Assembly (NCBI GenBank): GCA_016937945.1 | Contig: JAFGVP010000138.1 | Location: 1-37,314, forward strand | DNA length: 37,314 nucleotides | Reading direction: 5' to 3' | Origin: Pontiellaceae bacterium | GTDB taxonomy: Bacteria > Verrucomicrobiota > Kiritimatiellia > Kiritimatiellales > Pontiellaceae | Shown: in pieces, positions 7,821-15,684 of the stretch | How positions within the stretch are numbered: the stretch's first letter is position 1 | How the letters are laid out: every line of letters starts with the position of its first letter | The notes under the pieces: generated by a model | Database searches by the model: none | What the model was told of the DNA's origin: nothing | Seen by the model: the letters and a program-made list of their open reading frames with translations, nothing else | Made by a program: the position numbers and the translations under genes

Positions 7821-7939
7821 TTGATTATTTGATCTCATAATGCATACTCCCGTCTTTTAATGCAGACGAAGTGCTTCAAGGTCAGTCATATGATGGGCTA
7901 AAAGTTTGGAATCGATAATTAATCGGCGATGCTGCTTGA

Positions 7940-7956
7940 TTCTCCGATCCGGAGAA
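7940..7956. promoter_or_regulatory. Palindrome upstream of the IetAS-like operon
   Basis: TTCTCCG (7940-7946) and CGGAGAA (7950-7956) form a perfect inverted repeat with a 3-base spacer, 33 bases before the ietA-like start. It could be an operator or a leader hairpin. A TTGATT at 7936 overlaps it, but no convincing -10 sits at the right distance, so I do not call a promoter. Confidence 0.35.
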
Positions 7957-7989
7957 GCTGGCAGAAGATTTAGATAAACGGAGAATACA

Positions 7990-8994
7990 ATGGCTAGAGC
8001 TGATTTGTTAACCAGCTTGGTGAAATTTGGTGTTAACGGAGACAAAGTCCGCTTTAGAAAAGTGGTTGAAACCATTATTTCCGAAGAGCGCGCCAAGCAG
8101 CATTCGGTTTTGGCAGAAAAGCTTGAGAAGTTACTTCAGCAGTCTGCTCCAGAATTCAAGTCCGCAGCCAACGGAACCGTATCGCCGCTCTCCACACAAC
8201 GAATTGATAATCTTCTGCATGAAATCTCTCCTCAGAAGCGACTTGATGATTTGATTCTGCCCGAAGATGTTAAGCAGATTTGTCGGGAAGTGGTACAGGA
8301 GCATCACAGGGCGGATTTATTGCGGTCCTACGGCCTTGAACCCCGCAACCGGGTTCTTCTGATCGGCCCTCCCGGAAACGGGAAAACATCACTTGCCGAA
8401 GCCATTGCCGAGTCATTGATGGTGCCTCTTTATGTGGTCCGCTATGAAGGCGTTGTCGGAACCTACCTCGGAGAAACCGCTGTCAGGCTGCGTCGATTGA
8501 TTGATCACGCCTGCACCCGTAAATGCGTCCTCTTTTTTGATGAATTTGAAACGCTGGGCAAAGAACGTGGTGATACGCATGAAACTGGGGAAATCAAACG
8601 TGTTGTCAGTTCTTTGCTGATGCAGATTGATACCTTGCCCAGTCATGTGGTGGTGATTGGTGCAACCAACCATCCCGAACTGTTGGATCGTGCGGTCTGG
8701 CGGCGCTTTCAGGTAAGAATGGATTTGCCGGAACCGACCCGCGCCCGCCTTGAGGAATGGTTTGAGCGCTTCCAGCGAAGACTGGACATAGACCTTGGAT
8801 ACGCTTCAGGAACGCTGGCCAAGAAGCTTTATGGGCTCAATTTTGCCGAGATCGAAGAGTTTGGTACAACGGTGTTCCGCCAATATGTTTTGGAACAACC
8901 GGATGCGAACATGAAAAGCATCATCAGTCGGACATTAAAACACTGGGCGGCCCGTTCCGCAAAAACAGAACAGGACACCGGGGGGACTGATTAA
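7990..8994 (+). CDS. ietA: AAA+ ATPase of an IetAS-like pair
   Basis: This 334-residue AAA+ ATPase has Walker A GPPGNGKT (126-133), Walker B LFFDEFE (181-187), sensor-1 Asn227 in GATN, and an arginine finger pair Arg238-Arg239 in AVWRRFQ. The first 110 residues form a charged helical N-domain (LAEKLEKLLQQS). The start ATG follows GGAGAA by five bases. Its stop overlaps the protease start by one base (TAATG). An AAA+ ATPase directly followed by a subtilisin-like protease matches IetA/IetS, known as a Ti-plasmid stability (toxin-antitoxin-like) pair and also reported among antiphage systems; in that pair the ATPase restrains or directs the protease. The symbol rests on motifs and gene order only. 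Confidence 0.8.
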   Translation: MARADLLTSLVKFGVNGDKVRFRKVVETIISEERAKQHSVLAEKLEKLLQQSAPEFKSAANGTVSPLSTQRIDNLLHEISPQKRLDDLILPEDVKQICREVVQEHHRADLLRSYGLEPRNRVLLIGPPGNGKTSLAEAIAESLMVPLYVVRYEGVVGTYLGETAVRLRRLIDHACTRKCVLFFDEFETLGKERGDTHETGEIKRVVSSLLMQIDTLPSHVVVIGATNHPELLDRAVWRRFQVRMDLPEPTRARLEEWFERFQRRLDIDLGYASGTLAKKLYGLNFAEIEEFGTTVFRQYVLEQPDANMKSIISRTLKHWAARSAKTEQDTGGTD

Positions 8995-11609
8995 TGGCGG
9001 AGCTACCACTTTTACTTTTCCCGTCACCGGAGGTGGCTTCGAAAACACCCGGTCATGGTTTCGGAGGGAACCTCAATCGTCCTACAGCAGCCAGACAAGG
9101 CCAACGCTTAAATCCCGTCTTCCTGCAGCTTCAGAACTCATTTAATGCCCGGAGTGTTGAACTGCAACAAACACCAAACGGCATCGATCCGGAGCAGGTT
9201 CTCGTCATTGAAACCGTTGGCAATGTTGAGGACTTTGCGAATGCGGTGAAAAAGGTCGAAGGGCTGGAATGGATGGGTGAATTTGCCCTCGATGGCATTT
9301 CTCCAGATGAGGATTTTCAGGATAAAAAAGATCCGGAAAAAGAGCTGAGTGGTCGTCTGTATCTGATCATGAGCAACCAGACCGCGCTCACACAAATGTT
9401 GTCGCTCTGGCAGCGGTATACAGAGAATCCGGATACGATGAATTTCAAAAGCGGTGAGTATCACGGCTTGGCAAAATTTAAGGATGTGTTCCTGCATTTG
9501 AAAGACATCCGCAGATGGGGCGTTGAAGACCGACTGGCAGAACGCGAAGTTTTTGAAATATGGCAGGAAAATCTTGAGTTTGATGCCCAGCGCAATGTCC
9601 GATTTGAAGCGGAGCTATGGTTTCGCGGGAGTGAAGACAAACGCAGTGAAAGTGAAAGTATTGTTTCCGGGTTGATTCAAGAATTCGGGGGCAGCGTTAT
9701 TTCTCAGTGTGTGATTCCCTCTATTGCCTATCATTCGGTTCTGGGCGAAATCCCGGCGCAGACCGCCCTGCAAATACTGGAGCAGCCGGAAGTTGATCTG
9801 ATCAAATGTGAAAACATCATGTTCTTCAGACCAACCGGTCAGATGGCGACAGGAAAAGAGCCGGTTGAAGGTGATATTTCCGATTGCCAGGTTTCCGCAG
9901 AAGACCAGCCTGCAGGTGAACCAGTTATCGCTGTTCTCGATGGGCTTCCACTTGAGAACCATAGGCTTCTGGCCGGAAGACTTATTGTTGATGATCCAGA
10001 TGACTGGGCCTCGGAATATCCAGCCATCGATCGTCAGCACGGTACAGCCATGACCTCGCTTATCGTTCATGGTGACCTCAATGACGGTTCCAACCCTTTA
10101 AGCAGACCGGTATATGTGCGGCCGATTATGAAGCCGACTGCATGGCATCAGTCGCCCCGGCCTGAACAGGTTCCTGATGATGTTCTTTTTGTCGATTATA
10201 TTCATCGAGCCGTGAGACGGATTATGGAAGGTGAAGGAGATGACGAAGCAGCGGCACCTACGGTAAAGATTATCAATCTATCCATAGGTGATCGCGCCCG
10301 ACACTTTTCACAGGTCATGAGTCCGCTTGCACGTCTATTGGACTGGTTGAGTGCAAAATATAGCGTGCTGTTTGTTATCAGTTCCGGAAATCACCCCGAG
10401 CCCATCGATACGGGTATGTCCAGCCGTGATTTTGAAGCCTTGAATGCCAGTGATCGAGAGGCTCTGGTAGCAAAGAAAATTTACGAAGATGCCCGACACC
10501 GGAGGTTGTTATCTCCAGCTGAAAGCATCAATGGACTGACTGTTGGAGCCATTCATCATGACAGTTCGCAGAATGGTCCAATGGGCTATTTGGTAGATGT
10601 CTTCGAATCCACTCTGCCGAGCCCGGTTTCAGCTTTTGGTACAGGGTATCGAAGAGCCATAAAGCCCGATCTGCTATTCTCCGGTGGGCGGGTACTCTAC
10701 AGCCAATCTCTCGGGTCTGGAAATGCATCCCTTCAGCTCAGCAATAGAAGAATAGCCCCCGGGAATCAAGTGGCCGCTCCAAGCTCCCATGCCGGTGAAC
10801 TGAATAAAAGCCAGTTCTGTTGTGGAAGCAGTAACTCTGCAGCATTGACGAGCCGCGCTGCGGGCATCTGCTATGACTATATTGCCGACCTCTTTTCAGA
10901 GCTGGCTCCGGACGTTGACTTTGCGGCTTTTGGCATTCCGATTCTCAAGGCGATGCTGGTGCATGGATGCAGCTGGGATGACGTGGGCAGCAAACTGGAT
11001 GAGTTACTTAGAACCGATGGCAACGGAGCGCAGATAAAAAACTGGATATCCAGATGGATTGGATATGGCGTTCCTGATTTCGGAAAAACATTGGGGTGTA
11101 ATGAGCAACGGGTAACCCTGATTGGCTTTGGGCGATTAAACGATGAAGAAGCTCATGTTTATGATCTGCCGTTACCGCCATCATTAAGCGCTCAGCGCGA
11201 ATGGCGAAAATTTACGGTCACTCTGGCTTGGCTATCGCCGGTTGCATCAACCACACAGCGTTATCGGGAGGCTCAGCTTTGGTTTGATTTTGAGGATGGC
11301 AAACAATCCCGCGCAAAGCTGAACAACAAACTCCGGGTGACCGGTCTGGACAGCGACGGCAATGCAACCCGACGGGGCACTATTCAGCATGAAGTCTTCG
11401 AAGGAGACAGCGCCGTTGCCATCACTGATGGAGATGTCCTGCAGATAAAAGTGAACTGCCGCAAGGATGCCCGGAAGATCGAGACTCCGGTCGCTTATGG
11501 TCTGGTTGTCTCTCTTGAGGTCGCCGAAGGGGTCAATTTGCCAATATATAATGAGGTCCGTACACGAATTGCTCCGCAGATTGAAATTCGTCCGGGCGGA
11601 CAAGCTTAA
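8994..11609 (+). CDS. ietS: Subtilisin-like serine protease of an IetAS-like pair
   Basis: This 871-residue protein has an S8 peptidase domain with the full triad: Asp316 in AVLDG, His349 in QHGTAMTSL and Ser613 in GSSNSAALTSRAAG, plus the oxyanion Asn466 in SSGN. The first 300 residues are an unrecognised N-domain, and about 240 residues with beta-rich character follow the catalytic domain. There is no signal peptide, so it should act in the cytoplasm, as expected for an abortive-infection or toxin protease held in check by the coupled ATPase. It is larger than secreted subtilisins but in the range of such ATPase-linked proteases. Substrates are unknown. A 57-base gap separates it from the next gene. 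Confidence 0.82.
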   Translation: MAELPLLLFPSPEVASKTPGHGFGGNLNRPTAARQGQRLNPVFLQLQNSFNARSVELQQTPNGIDPEQVLVIETVGNVEDFANAVKKVEGLEWMGEFALDGISPDEDFQDKKDPEKELSGRLYLIMSNQTALTQMLSLWQRYTENPDTMNFKSGEYHGLAKFKDVFLHLKDIRRWGVEDRLAEREVFEIWQENLEFDAQRNVRFEAELWFRGSEDKRSESESIVSGLIQEFGGSVISQCVIPSIAYHSVLGEIPAQTALQILEQPEVDLIKCENIMFFRPTGQMATGKEPVEGDISDCQVSAEDQPAGEPVIAVLDGLPLENHRLLAGRLIVDDPDDWASEYPAIDRQHGTAMTSLIVHGDLNDGSNPLSRPVYVRPIMKPTAWHQSPRPEQVPDDVLFVDYIHRAVRRIMEGEGDDEAAAPTVKIINLSIGDRARHFSQVMSPLARLLDWLSAKYSVLFVISSGNHPEPIDTGMSSRDFEALNASDREALVAKKIYEDARHRRLLSPAESINGLTVGAIHHDSSQNGPMGYLVDVFESTLPSPVSAFGTGYRRAIKPDLLFSGGRVLYSQSLGSGNASLQLSNRRIAPGNQVAAPSSHAGELNKSQFCCGSSNSAALTSRAAGICYDYIADLFSELAPDVDFAAFGIPILKAMLVHGCSWDDVGSKLDELLRTDGNGAQIKNWISRWIGYGVPDFGKTLGCNEQRVTLIGFGRLNDEEAHVYDLPLPPSLSAQREWRKFTVTLAWLSPVASTTQRYREAQLWFDFEDGKQSRAKLNNKLRVTGLDSDGNATRRGTIQHEVFEGDSAVAITDGDVLQIKVNCRKDARKIETPVAYGLVVSLEVAEGVNLPIYNEVRTRIAPQIEIRPGGQA

Positions 11610-11666
11610 TATGTTAAGAGCGGAATAGTTTCATGATCGAACGAACACATGCTTATGAGGTGAAAA

Positions 11667-11867
11667 ATGGAAGATAGATGGTTATCCGTTGATGAAATCG
11701 GCGGCTATCTCGGGGTAACACGGGATACTGTCTATAAATGGATTAGCGACAAAAAGATGCCCGCCCACAAAATTGGCCGTCTCTGGAAGTTCAAAAAAGA
11801 TGAAGTCGATGAGTGGGTGCGCGGGGGCGGTGCAACCGAGAAGACCGAGCAGGATCAATCTGAATGA
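11667..11867 (+). CDS. Excisionase/MerR-type helix-turn-helix protein
   Basis: This 66-residue protein consists of one winged helix-turn-helix of the excisionase type: [38 protein letters not shown], where the last part is the wing and KKDEVDEW the final helix. Such proteins often precede type I restriction genes and are thought to control them. GAGGTG precedes the ATG at a good distance. The stop overlaps the HsdM start as ATGA, so it is translationally coupled to the modification subunit. A role as a recombination directionality factor is possible, but the coupling favours operon control. Confidence 0.8.
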   Translation: MEDRWLSVDEIGGYLGVTRDTVYKWISDKKMPAHKIGRLWKFKKDEVDEWVRGGGATEKTEQDQSE

Positions 11868-13441
11868 GCAATAACAAAGAAACAGAACGGGCGGAGCTCC
11901 ACAAAACGATCTGGCGCATCGCCAACGACCTGCGCGGAAGTGTGGACGGATGGGACTTCAAGAGCTATGTGCTGGGCATGCTGTTTTATCGCTTTATCTC
12001 GGAAAACCTTACGGGCTATCTGAATGACCTTGAGCGCAAGGCAGGCATTCCCGACTTTGACTATGCCGCATTGAACGATAAGGAGGCCGAATTCGGGCGG
12101 GCCGAAACGGTGACGGAAAAAGGGTTCTACATCCTGCCATCCGACCTTTTTGTGAATGTGCGGGCGAAGGCGCGACACGATCAAAACCTGAACGAGACCC
12201 TGTCCCGTGTATTTAAGGATATCGAAGGTTCTGCGCTGGGCAGCGACAGTGAAGACGATTTTAAAGGGCTGTTCGACGATCTGGATGTGAACTCCGGCAA
12301 GCTTGGTCCTACGGTTGCCAAACGAAATGAAAAACTGGTCAAGTTGCTCGATGCCATTGGCGATCTGCCCCTGAGTAACGGCGGCGGTTTTTCCCATAAC
12401 ACCATCGATCTGTTTGGCGATGCCTATGAATATCTGATGACCATGTACGCCTCCACCGCCGGAAAATCGGGTGGCGAGTTTTTTACCCCGCAGGAGGTGT
12501 CCGAACTGCTCGCCCGTATTGCCGTGGTTGGGAAAAGCGAGGTGAACAAGGTCTATGACCCGGCCTGCGGTTCCGGCTCGCTGTTGCTCAAGTTCGCCAA
12601 GGTGCTGGGCCACGGGAAGGTTCGTCAGGGTTTCTACGGTCAGGAAATCAACCTGACCACCTACAACCTGTGCCGGATCAACATGTTCCTGCACGATATC
12701 AACTATGAAAAATTTGATATCGCCCACGGCGATACGCTCACCGATCCGGCCCACTGGGACGATGAACCCTTTGAAGCCATCGTCTCCAATCCGCCGTATT
12801 CCATTAAGTGGGACGGTGATGCCAATCCGTTGCTGATTAATGATCCTCGCTATGCCCCGGCTGGGGTGCTCGCTCCCAAGAGCAAAGCCGACCTGGCTTT
12901 CACCATGCATATTCTGAGCTGGCTGGCGGTCAACGGCACGGCGGCCATTGTCGAGTTTCCCGGCGTGCTCTATCGCGGCGGCGCGGAGCAGAAGATTCGC
13001 AAATACCTGATCGAAAACAACTATGTCGATACCGTCATCCAGTTGCCGCCGGATCTGTTTTTCGGCACCACCATTGCCACCTGCATCATCGTGCTGAAAA
13101 AATCAAAGCACGACAACGCCACCCTGTTTATTGATGCCTCCGCCGAGTTCATCCGCAACGGCAACAAAAACAAGCTCGATGAAGGCCACCGGAAAAAGAT
13201 CCTTGAGGCCTTTACCGTCCGCGAAGATGTCGAGCATTTTGCCAAGCTGGTGCCGAACGAAGAGATTGGCGAAAATGATTACAACATCGCCGTCTCCTCC
13301 TACGTGACCCAGAAGGATGAACGCGAGGAGATCGACATCGCGGCATTGAACGCCGAAATCAAACAAATCGTCGCCCGGCAATCGGAACTGCGGACACAGA
13401 TCGACGCCATCGTGGCGGATTTGGAAGGAGAGTTAGCATGA
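11864..13441 (+). CDS. hsdM: Type I restriction-modification methyltransferase subunit
   Basis: This 525-residue N6-adenine methyltransferase has the HsdM N-terminal helical domain ([29 protein letters not shown], residues 17-44), the AdoMet-binding motif I DPACGSG (232-238) and the catalytic motif IV NPPY (309-312). With HsdS it forms the methyltransferase and with HsdR the full restriction complex. The length is normal for the family. Its start overlaps the HTH gene and its end overlaps the Fic gene, both as ATGA. It appears intact. Confidence 0.95.
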   Translation: MSNNKETERAELHKTIWRIANDLRGSVDGWDFKSYVLGMLFYRFISENLTGYLNDLERKAGIPDFDYAALNDKEAEFGRAETVTEKGFYILPSDLFVNVRAKARHDQNLNETLSRVFKDIEGSALGSDSEDDFKGLFDDLDVNSGKLGPTVAKRNEKLVKLLDAIGDLPLSNGGGFSHNTIDLFGDAYEYLMTMYASTAGKSGGEFFTPQEVSELLARIAVVGKSEVNKVYDPACGSGSLLLKFAKVLGHGKVRQGFYGQEINLTTYNLCRINMFLHDINYEKFDIAHGDTLTDPAHWDDEPFEAIVSNPPYSIKWDGDANPLLINDPRYAPAGVLAPKSKADLAFTMHILSWLAVNGTAAIVEFPGVLYRGGAEQKIRKYLIENNYVDTVIQLPPDLFFGTTIATCIIVLKKSKHDNATLFIDASAEFIRNGNKNKLDEGHRKKILEAFTVREDVEHFAKLVPNEEIGENDYNIAVSSYVTQKDEREEIDIAALNAEIKQIVARQSELRTQIDAIVADLEGELA

Positions 13442-14043
13442 TCCTGAACAATAAACTGGGAATTACCGATCAGATCGAACTGGCAAAGACCGAGGAAAAG
13501 ATCAGCAAGCACAAGGCGAAGCAGCTTTTTGATTCGGGCGATATCGACAATGTGGAGGTCGGCACCTATGCCGGACTGGCTTTTATTCATGCCTACCTGT
13601 TTGACGAGATCTATGACTTTGCCGGAAAGATGCGGGACGTGAACATCGCCAAGGGCAATTTCCGTTTTGCGCCGCTGATGTATCTGGAGCAGTCCCTTCA
13701 ACATATCGATGCCATGCCGCAAGGCGACTTTGATGAAATCATCGAAAAATATGTTGAGATGAACATTGCCCATCCTTTTCGGGAAGGGAATGGACGCTCG
13801 ACGCGCATCTGGCTGGATCTGATTCTGAAAAAGGAGATCCAGCAGGTGGTCGACTGGAACCAAGTGGATAAAGAGGAATACCTCTCCGCCATGGAACGCA
13901 GTCCCGTAAAAGATGTCGAAATCAAGGTGTTGCTGAAAAGCGCGTTGACGGATCAGATCGATGATCGCTCGCTTTTTATGAAAGGCATCGACGTCAGTTA
14001 TTTCTATGAGGGCTACAGCGAATTCAAAACGGAGGAGCTGTGA
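13438..14043 (+). CDS. fic: Fic-domain protein (AMPylase type, self-inhibited)
   Basis: This 201-residue protein carries the canonical Fic motif HPFREGNGR (112-120), so it should transfer AMP or a related group to a protein hydroxyl. Near its C-terminus SYFYEG (187-192) fits the inhibitory S-x-x-x-E-G helix of class III Fic proteins, in which Glu (here Glu191) blocks ATP binding until the enzyme oligomer changes. It lies between HsdM and HsdS: its start overlaps the HsdM stop as ATGA, and its stop overlaps the HsdS start by one base. That arrangement implies production with the type I enzyme. It may guard the complex or modify a target on phage infection; the target is unknown. Confidence 0.9.
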   Translation: MILNNKLGITDQIELAKTEEKISKHKAKQLFDSGDIDNVEVGTYAGLAFIHAYLFDEIYDFAGKMRDVNIAKGNFRFAPLMYLEQSLQHIDAMPQGDFDEIIEKYVEMNIAHPFREGNGRSTRIWLDLILKKEIQQVVDWNQVDKEEYLSAMERSPVKDVEIKVLLKSALTDQIDDRSLFMKGIDVSYFYEGYSEFKTEEL

Positions 14044-15248
14044 TGAGCCGGATTGATGAACTGATTGCCAAGCACTGCCCGGACGGGGTGGAGTTTAGAG
14101 CCATTGGAGAGATTGCGGAGCTTGTGCGTGGTAACGGAATGCCTAAATCCGATTTCGTGGAGACTGGCGTTGGCTGTATCCATTACGGTCAGATCTATAC
14201 ATTCTATGGAGTTTGGGCGACAGAAACGATTTCGTTCGTCTCGCCCGGAAAGGCGAAAAAGCTCGCCAAGGTCGATCCCGGGGATTTGATCATCACAAAT
14301 ACCAGCGAAAATATTGAGGATGTATGCAAAGCGGTGGCATGGCTCGGGGAATCGCAGATTGTCACGGGCGGTCACGCCACCGTTCTCAAACATAACCAGG
14401 ACTCGAAATACCTCTCTTACTACTTCCAGACGTCACATTTTTTCGCTGAGAAAAAGAAGCATGCCTTTGGCGCAAAGGTTATCGATGTTTCCGCAAAAAA
14501 CTTAGCCAAGATCCGCATTCCCGTCCCGCCGTTAGAAGTTCAGCAGGAAATTGTTGCGGTGCTGGATCGATTCACTAAACTCGAAGCAGAACTCGAAGCA
14601 GAACTCGAAGCAAGACGCAAGCAATATCAGCATTATCGCGATTCTTTATTGAGCTTCGATGACGCGAGCATGGCAATCACAAGCAAGCAAGCAAGCAAGC
14701 ATGCAAGGTGGCTGACATTGGGTGAAATAGCAACTATAGGAACAGGCAGTCACGATACGAAAGATGCCATCGAGGACGGTGATTACATTTTCTATGCAAG
14801 GGGGCGTGAACCACTGAATCTTAATTCTTACGACTTTGACGAAACCGCTATTATTACTGCTGGCGACGGAGTTGGTGTAGGAAAAGTTTTTCATTGGGCT
14901 GAAGGTAAATATGCACTTCATCAACGAGCTTACAGGATCGTCCCGAGTGATAATGTCGCCGCCCGCTATATCTATCATTATCTTGCGGCGAACTTCTACG
15001 ATTACGTGCAGAAGACATCCGTTCATTCCTCTGTAACATCCCTGCGGAAGCCAATGTTTCTCAAGATGCCAATTCCAGTTCCAGCAATTGACGAACAGGA
15101 ACGCATTGTGTCCATTCTGGATAAATTCGATGCGCTGGTAAACGACCTTACTGCCGGACTGCCCGCCGAAATCAATGCCCGTCGTCAGCAATATGAATAC
15201 TATCGAAATCGCTTGCTCGATTTCGATGAATTGAAAATGGCGAGTTGA
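14043..15248 (+). CDS. hsdS: Type I restriction-modification specificity subunit
   Basis: This 401-residue DNA-recognition subunit has two target-recognition domains (about residues 15-175 and 220-370), each followed by a conserved helix. The central one contains LEAELEAELEARRKQY and YRDSLLSFDD; the C-terminal one contains INARRQQYEYYRNRLLDFDE. I start at ATG 14043, six bases after GGAGGA (14031-14036); the in-frame GTG at 14040 is too close to it. Two repeats stand out: a 12-bp coding repeat in the central helix (14580-14612) and (AAGC)5 at 14681-14700, where a one-unit change shifts the frame and stops translation within about eight codons. The product would then be a half-subunit. It is intact as sequenced. 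Confidence 0.93.
   Translation: MSRIDELIAKHCPDGVEFRAIGEIAELVRGNGMPKSDFVETGVGCIHYGQIYTFYGVWATETISFVSPGKAKKLAKVDPGDLIITNTSENIEDVCKAVAWLGESQIVTGGHATVLKHNQDSKYLSYYFQTSHFFAEKKKHAFGAKVIDVSAKNLAKIRIPVPPLEVQQEIVAVLDRFTKLEAELEAELEARRKQYQHYRDSLLSFDDASMAITSKQASKHARWLTLGEIATIGTGSHDTKDAIEDGDYIFYARGREPLNLNSYDFDETAIITAGDGVGVGKVFHWAEGKYALHQRAYRIVPSDNVAARYIYHYLAANFYDYVQKTSVHSSVTSLRKPMFLKMPIPVPAIDEQERIVSILDKFDALVNDLTAGLPAEINARRQQYEYYRNRLLDFDELKMAS
14580..14612 (+). repeat. 12-bp tandem coding repeat in the HsdS central helix
   Basis: CTCGAAGCAGAA occurs at 14580-14591 and 14592-14603, followed by a partial third copy matching nine bases at 14604-14612. It encodes LEAE-LEAE-LEA. In the EcoR124 family, changing the number of a four-residue repeat at this place changes the spacing between the two half-sites. 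The in-frame 12-bp unit here could do the same. Confidence 0.8.
14681..14700 (+). repeat. (AAGC)5 tetranucleotide tract inside hsdS
   Basis: Five perfect AAGC units encode part of the linker SKQASK just before the second target-recognition domain. Losing one unit brings TGA within five codons; gaining one brings TGA within eight, because downstream stops occur in both other frames. This is the form of a slipped-strand phase-variation tract, although five units is short. Confidence 0.7.
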
Positions 15249-15261
15249 GAATGGAGAATTG
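15245..15261 (+). repeat. Left imperfect inverted repeat around the four-helix-bundle gene
   Basis: TTGAGAATGGAGAATTG matches the reverse complement of 15641-15657 at 14 of 17 positions. The two copies tightly bracket the four-helix-bundle gene, and the left copy overlaps the hsdS stop codon. Confidence 0.5.
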
Positions 15262-15264
15262 TTG

Positions 15265-15618
15265 ATGGATATACAGGATCGATCATTTCAGTTTGCCGTC
15301 AGGATTGTGAAGCTGTGCAAATTTCTCAATGAACAACCGGGTGTTAGCAGAACGCTTTCACATCAGTTGATTCGATCTGGGACATCTGTTGGTGCCAATA
15401 TTGAAGAAGCGCAAGGCGGTCAAAGTCGTGCAGATTTTCTCTCGAAAATGTCCATCGCCCTAAAAGAAGCCAGAGAGACTCATTACTGGTTGAAACTTCT
15501 GAGCGCAGCGGATGTAGTCAAGTCCGATCTGATTGCTGAAATCCAAACAGAATCAAACGAATTGGTCGCCATCCTGACAACTATCGTGAAATCGACCAAG
15601 GAGGGCCATCATGGCTAA
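15265..15618 (+). CDS. Four-helix-bundle protein (S23 / intervening-sequence-protein family)
   Basis: This 117-residue protein matches the small four-helix-bundle family first seen in 23S rRNA intervening sequences, related to Avd of diversity-generating retroelements. Family features are the N-terminal F-FAVRIVKLC helix, the QLIRSGTSVGANIEEAQGG turn, SRADFLSKMSIALKEARETHYWL and the final bundle helix. The start is ATG 15265; upstream in-frame TTG codons are unlikely. It sits between hsdS and hsdR, where it interrupts the usual hsd order, and is bracketed by 17-bp imperfect inverted repeats. That suggests it arrived as a cassette. Biochemical function is unknown; a pentameric, basic bundle that binds nucleic acid or a partner protein is the family expectation. 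Confidence 0.85.
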   Translation: MDIQDRSFQFAVRIVKLCKFLNEQPGVSRTLSHQLIRSGTSVGANIEEAQGGQSRADFLSKMSIALKEARETHYWLKLLSAADVVKSDLIAEIQTESNELVAILTTIVKSTKEGHHG

Positions 15619-15640
15619 GCACTTCCTCCTCGATCATTTT

Positions 15641-15657
15641 AAATTCACTATTCTCAA
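15641..15657 (-). repeat. Right imperfect inverted repeat around the four-helix-bundle gene
   Basis: AAATTCACTATTCTCAA is the inverted partner of 15245-15261 (14 of 17 matches). It lies 23 bases after the four-helix-bundle stop and is followed by AT-rich sequence up to the hsdR ribosome binding site AAGGAGG (15674-15680). Confidence 0.5.
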
Positions 15658-15684
15658 TTCTAAATTCTCCGCCAAGGAGGCCGC

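Noticed and set aside
7821..7848. TTGATT with CATACT as a promoter upstream of the ATPase gene
   Set aside because: The -10 matches only four of six and the spacing is 16; about 140 bases remain to the gene and a chance match in AT-rich sequence is as likely.
11855..12910. A 351-codon minus-strand frame opposite hsdM
   Set aside because: Shadow of hsdM; no motifs or suitable start signals.
14681..14700. (AAGC)5 as a CRISPR-like or minisatellite element
   Set aside because: The unit is four bases, inside a coding frame and without spacers.
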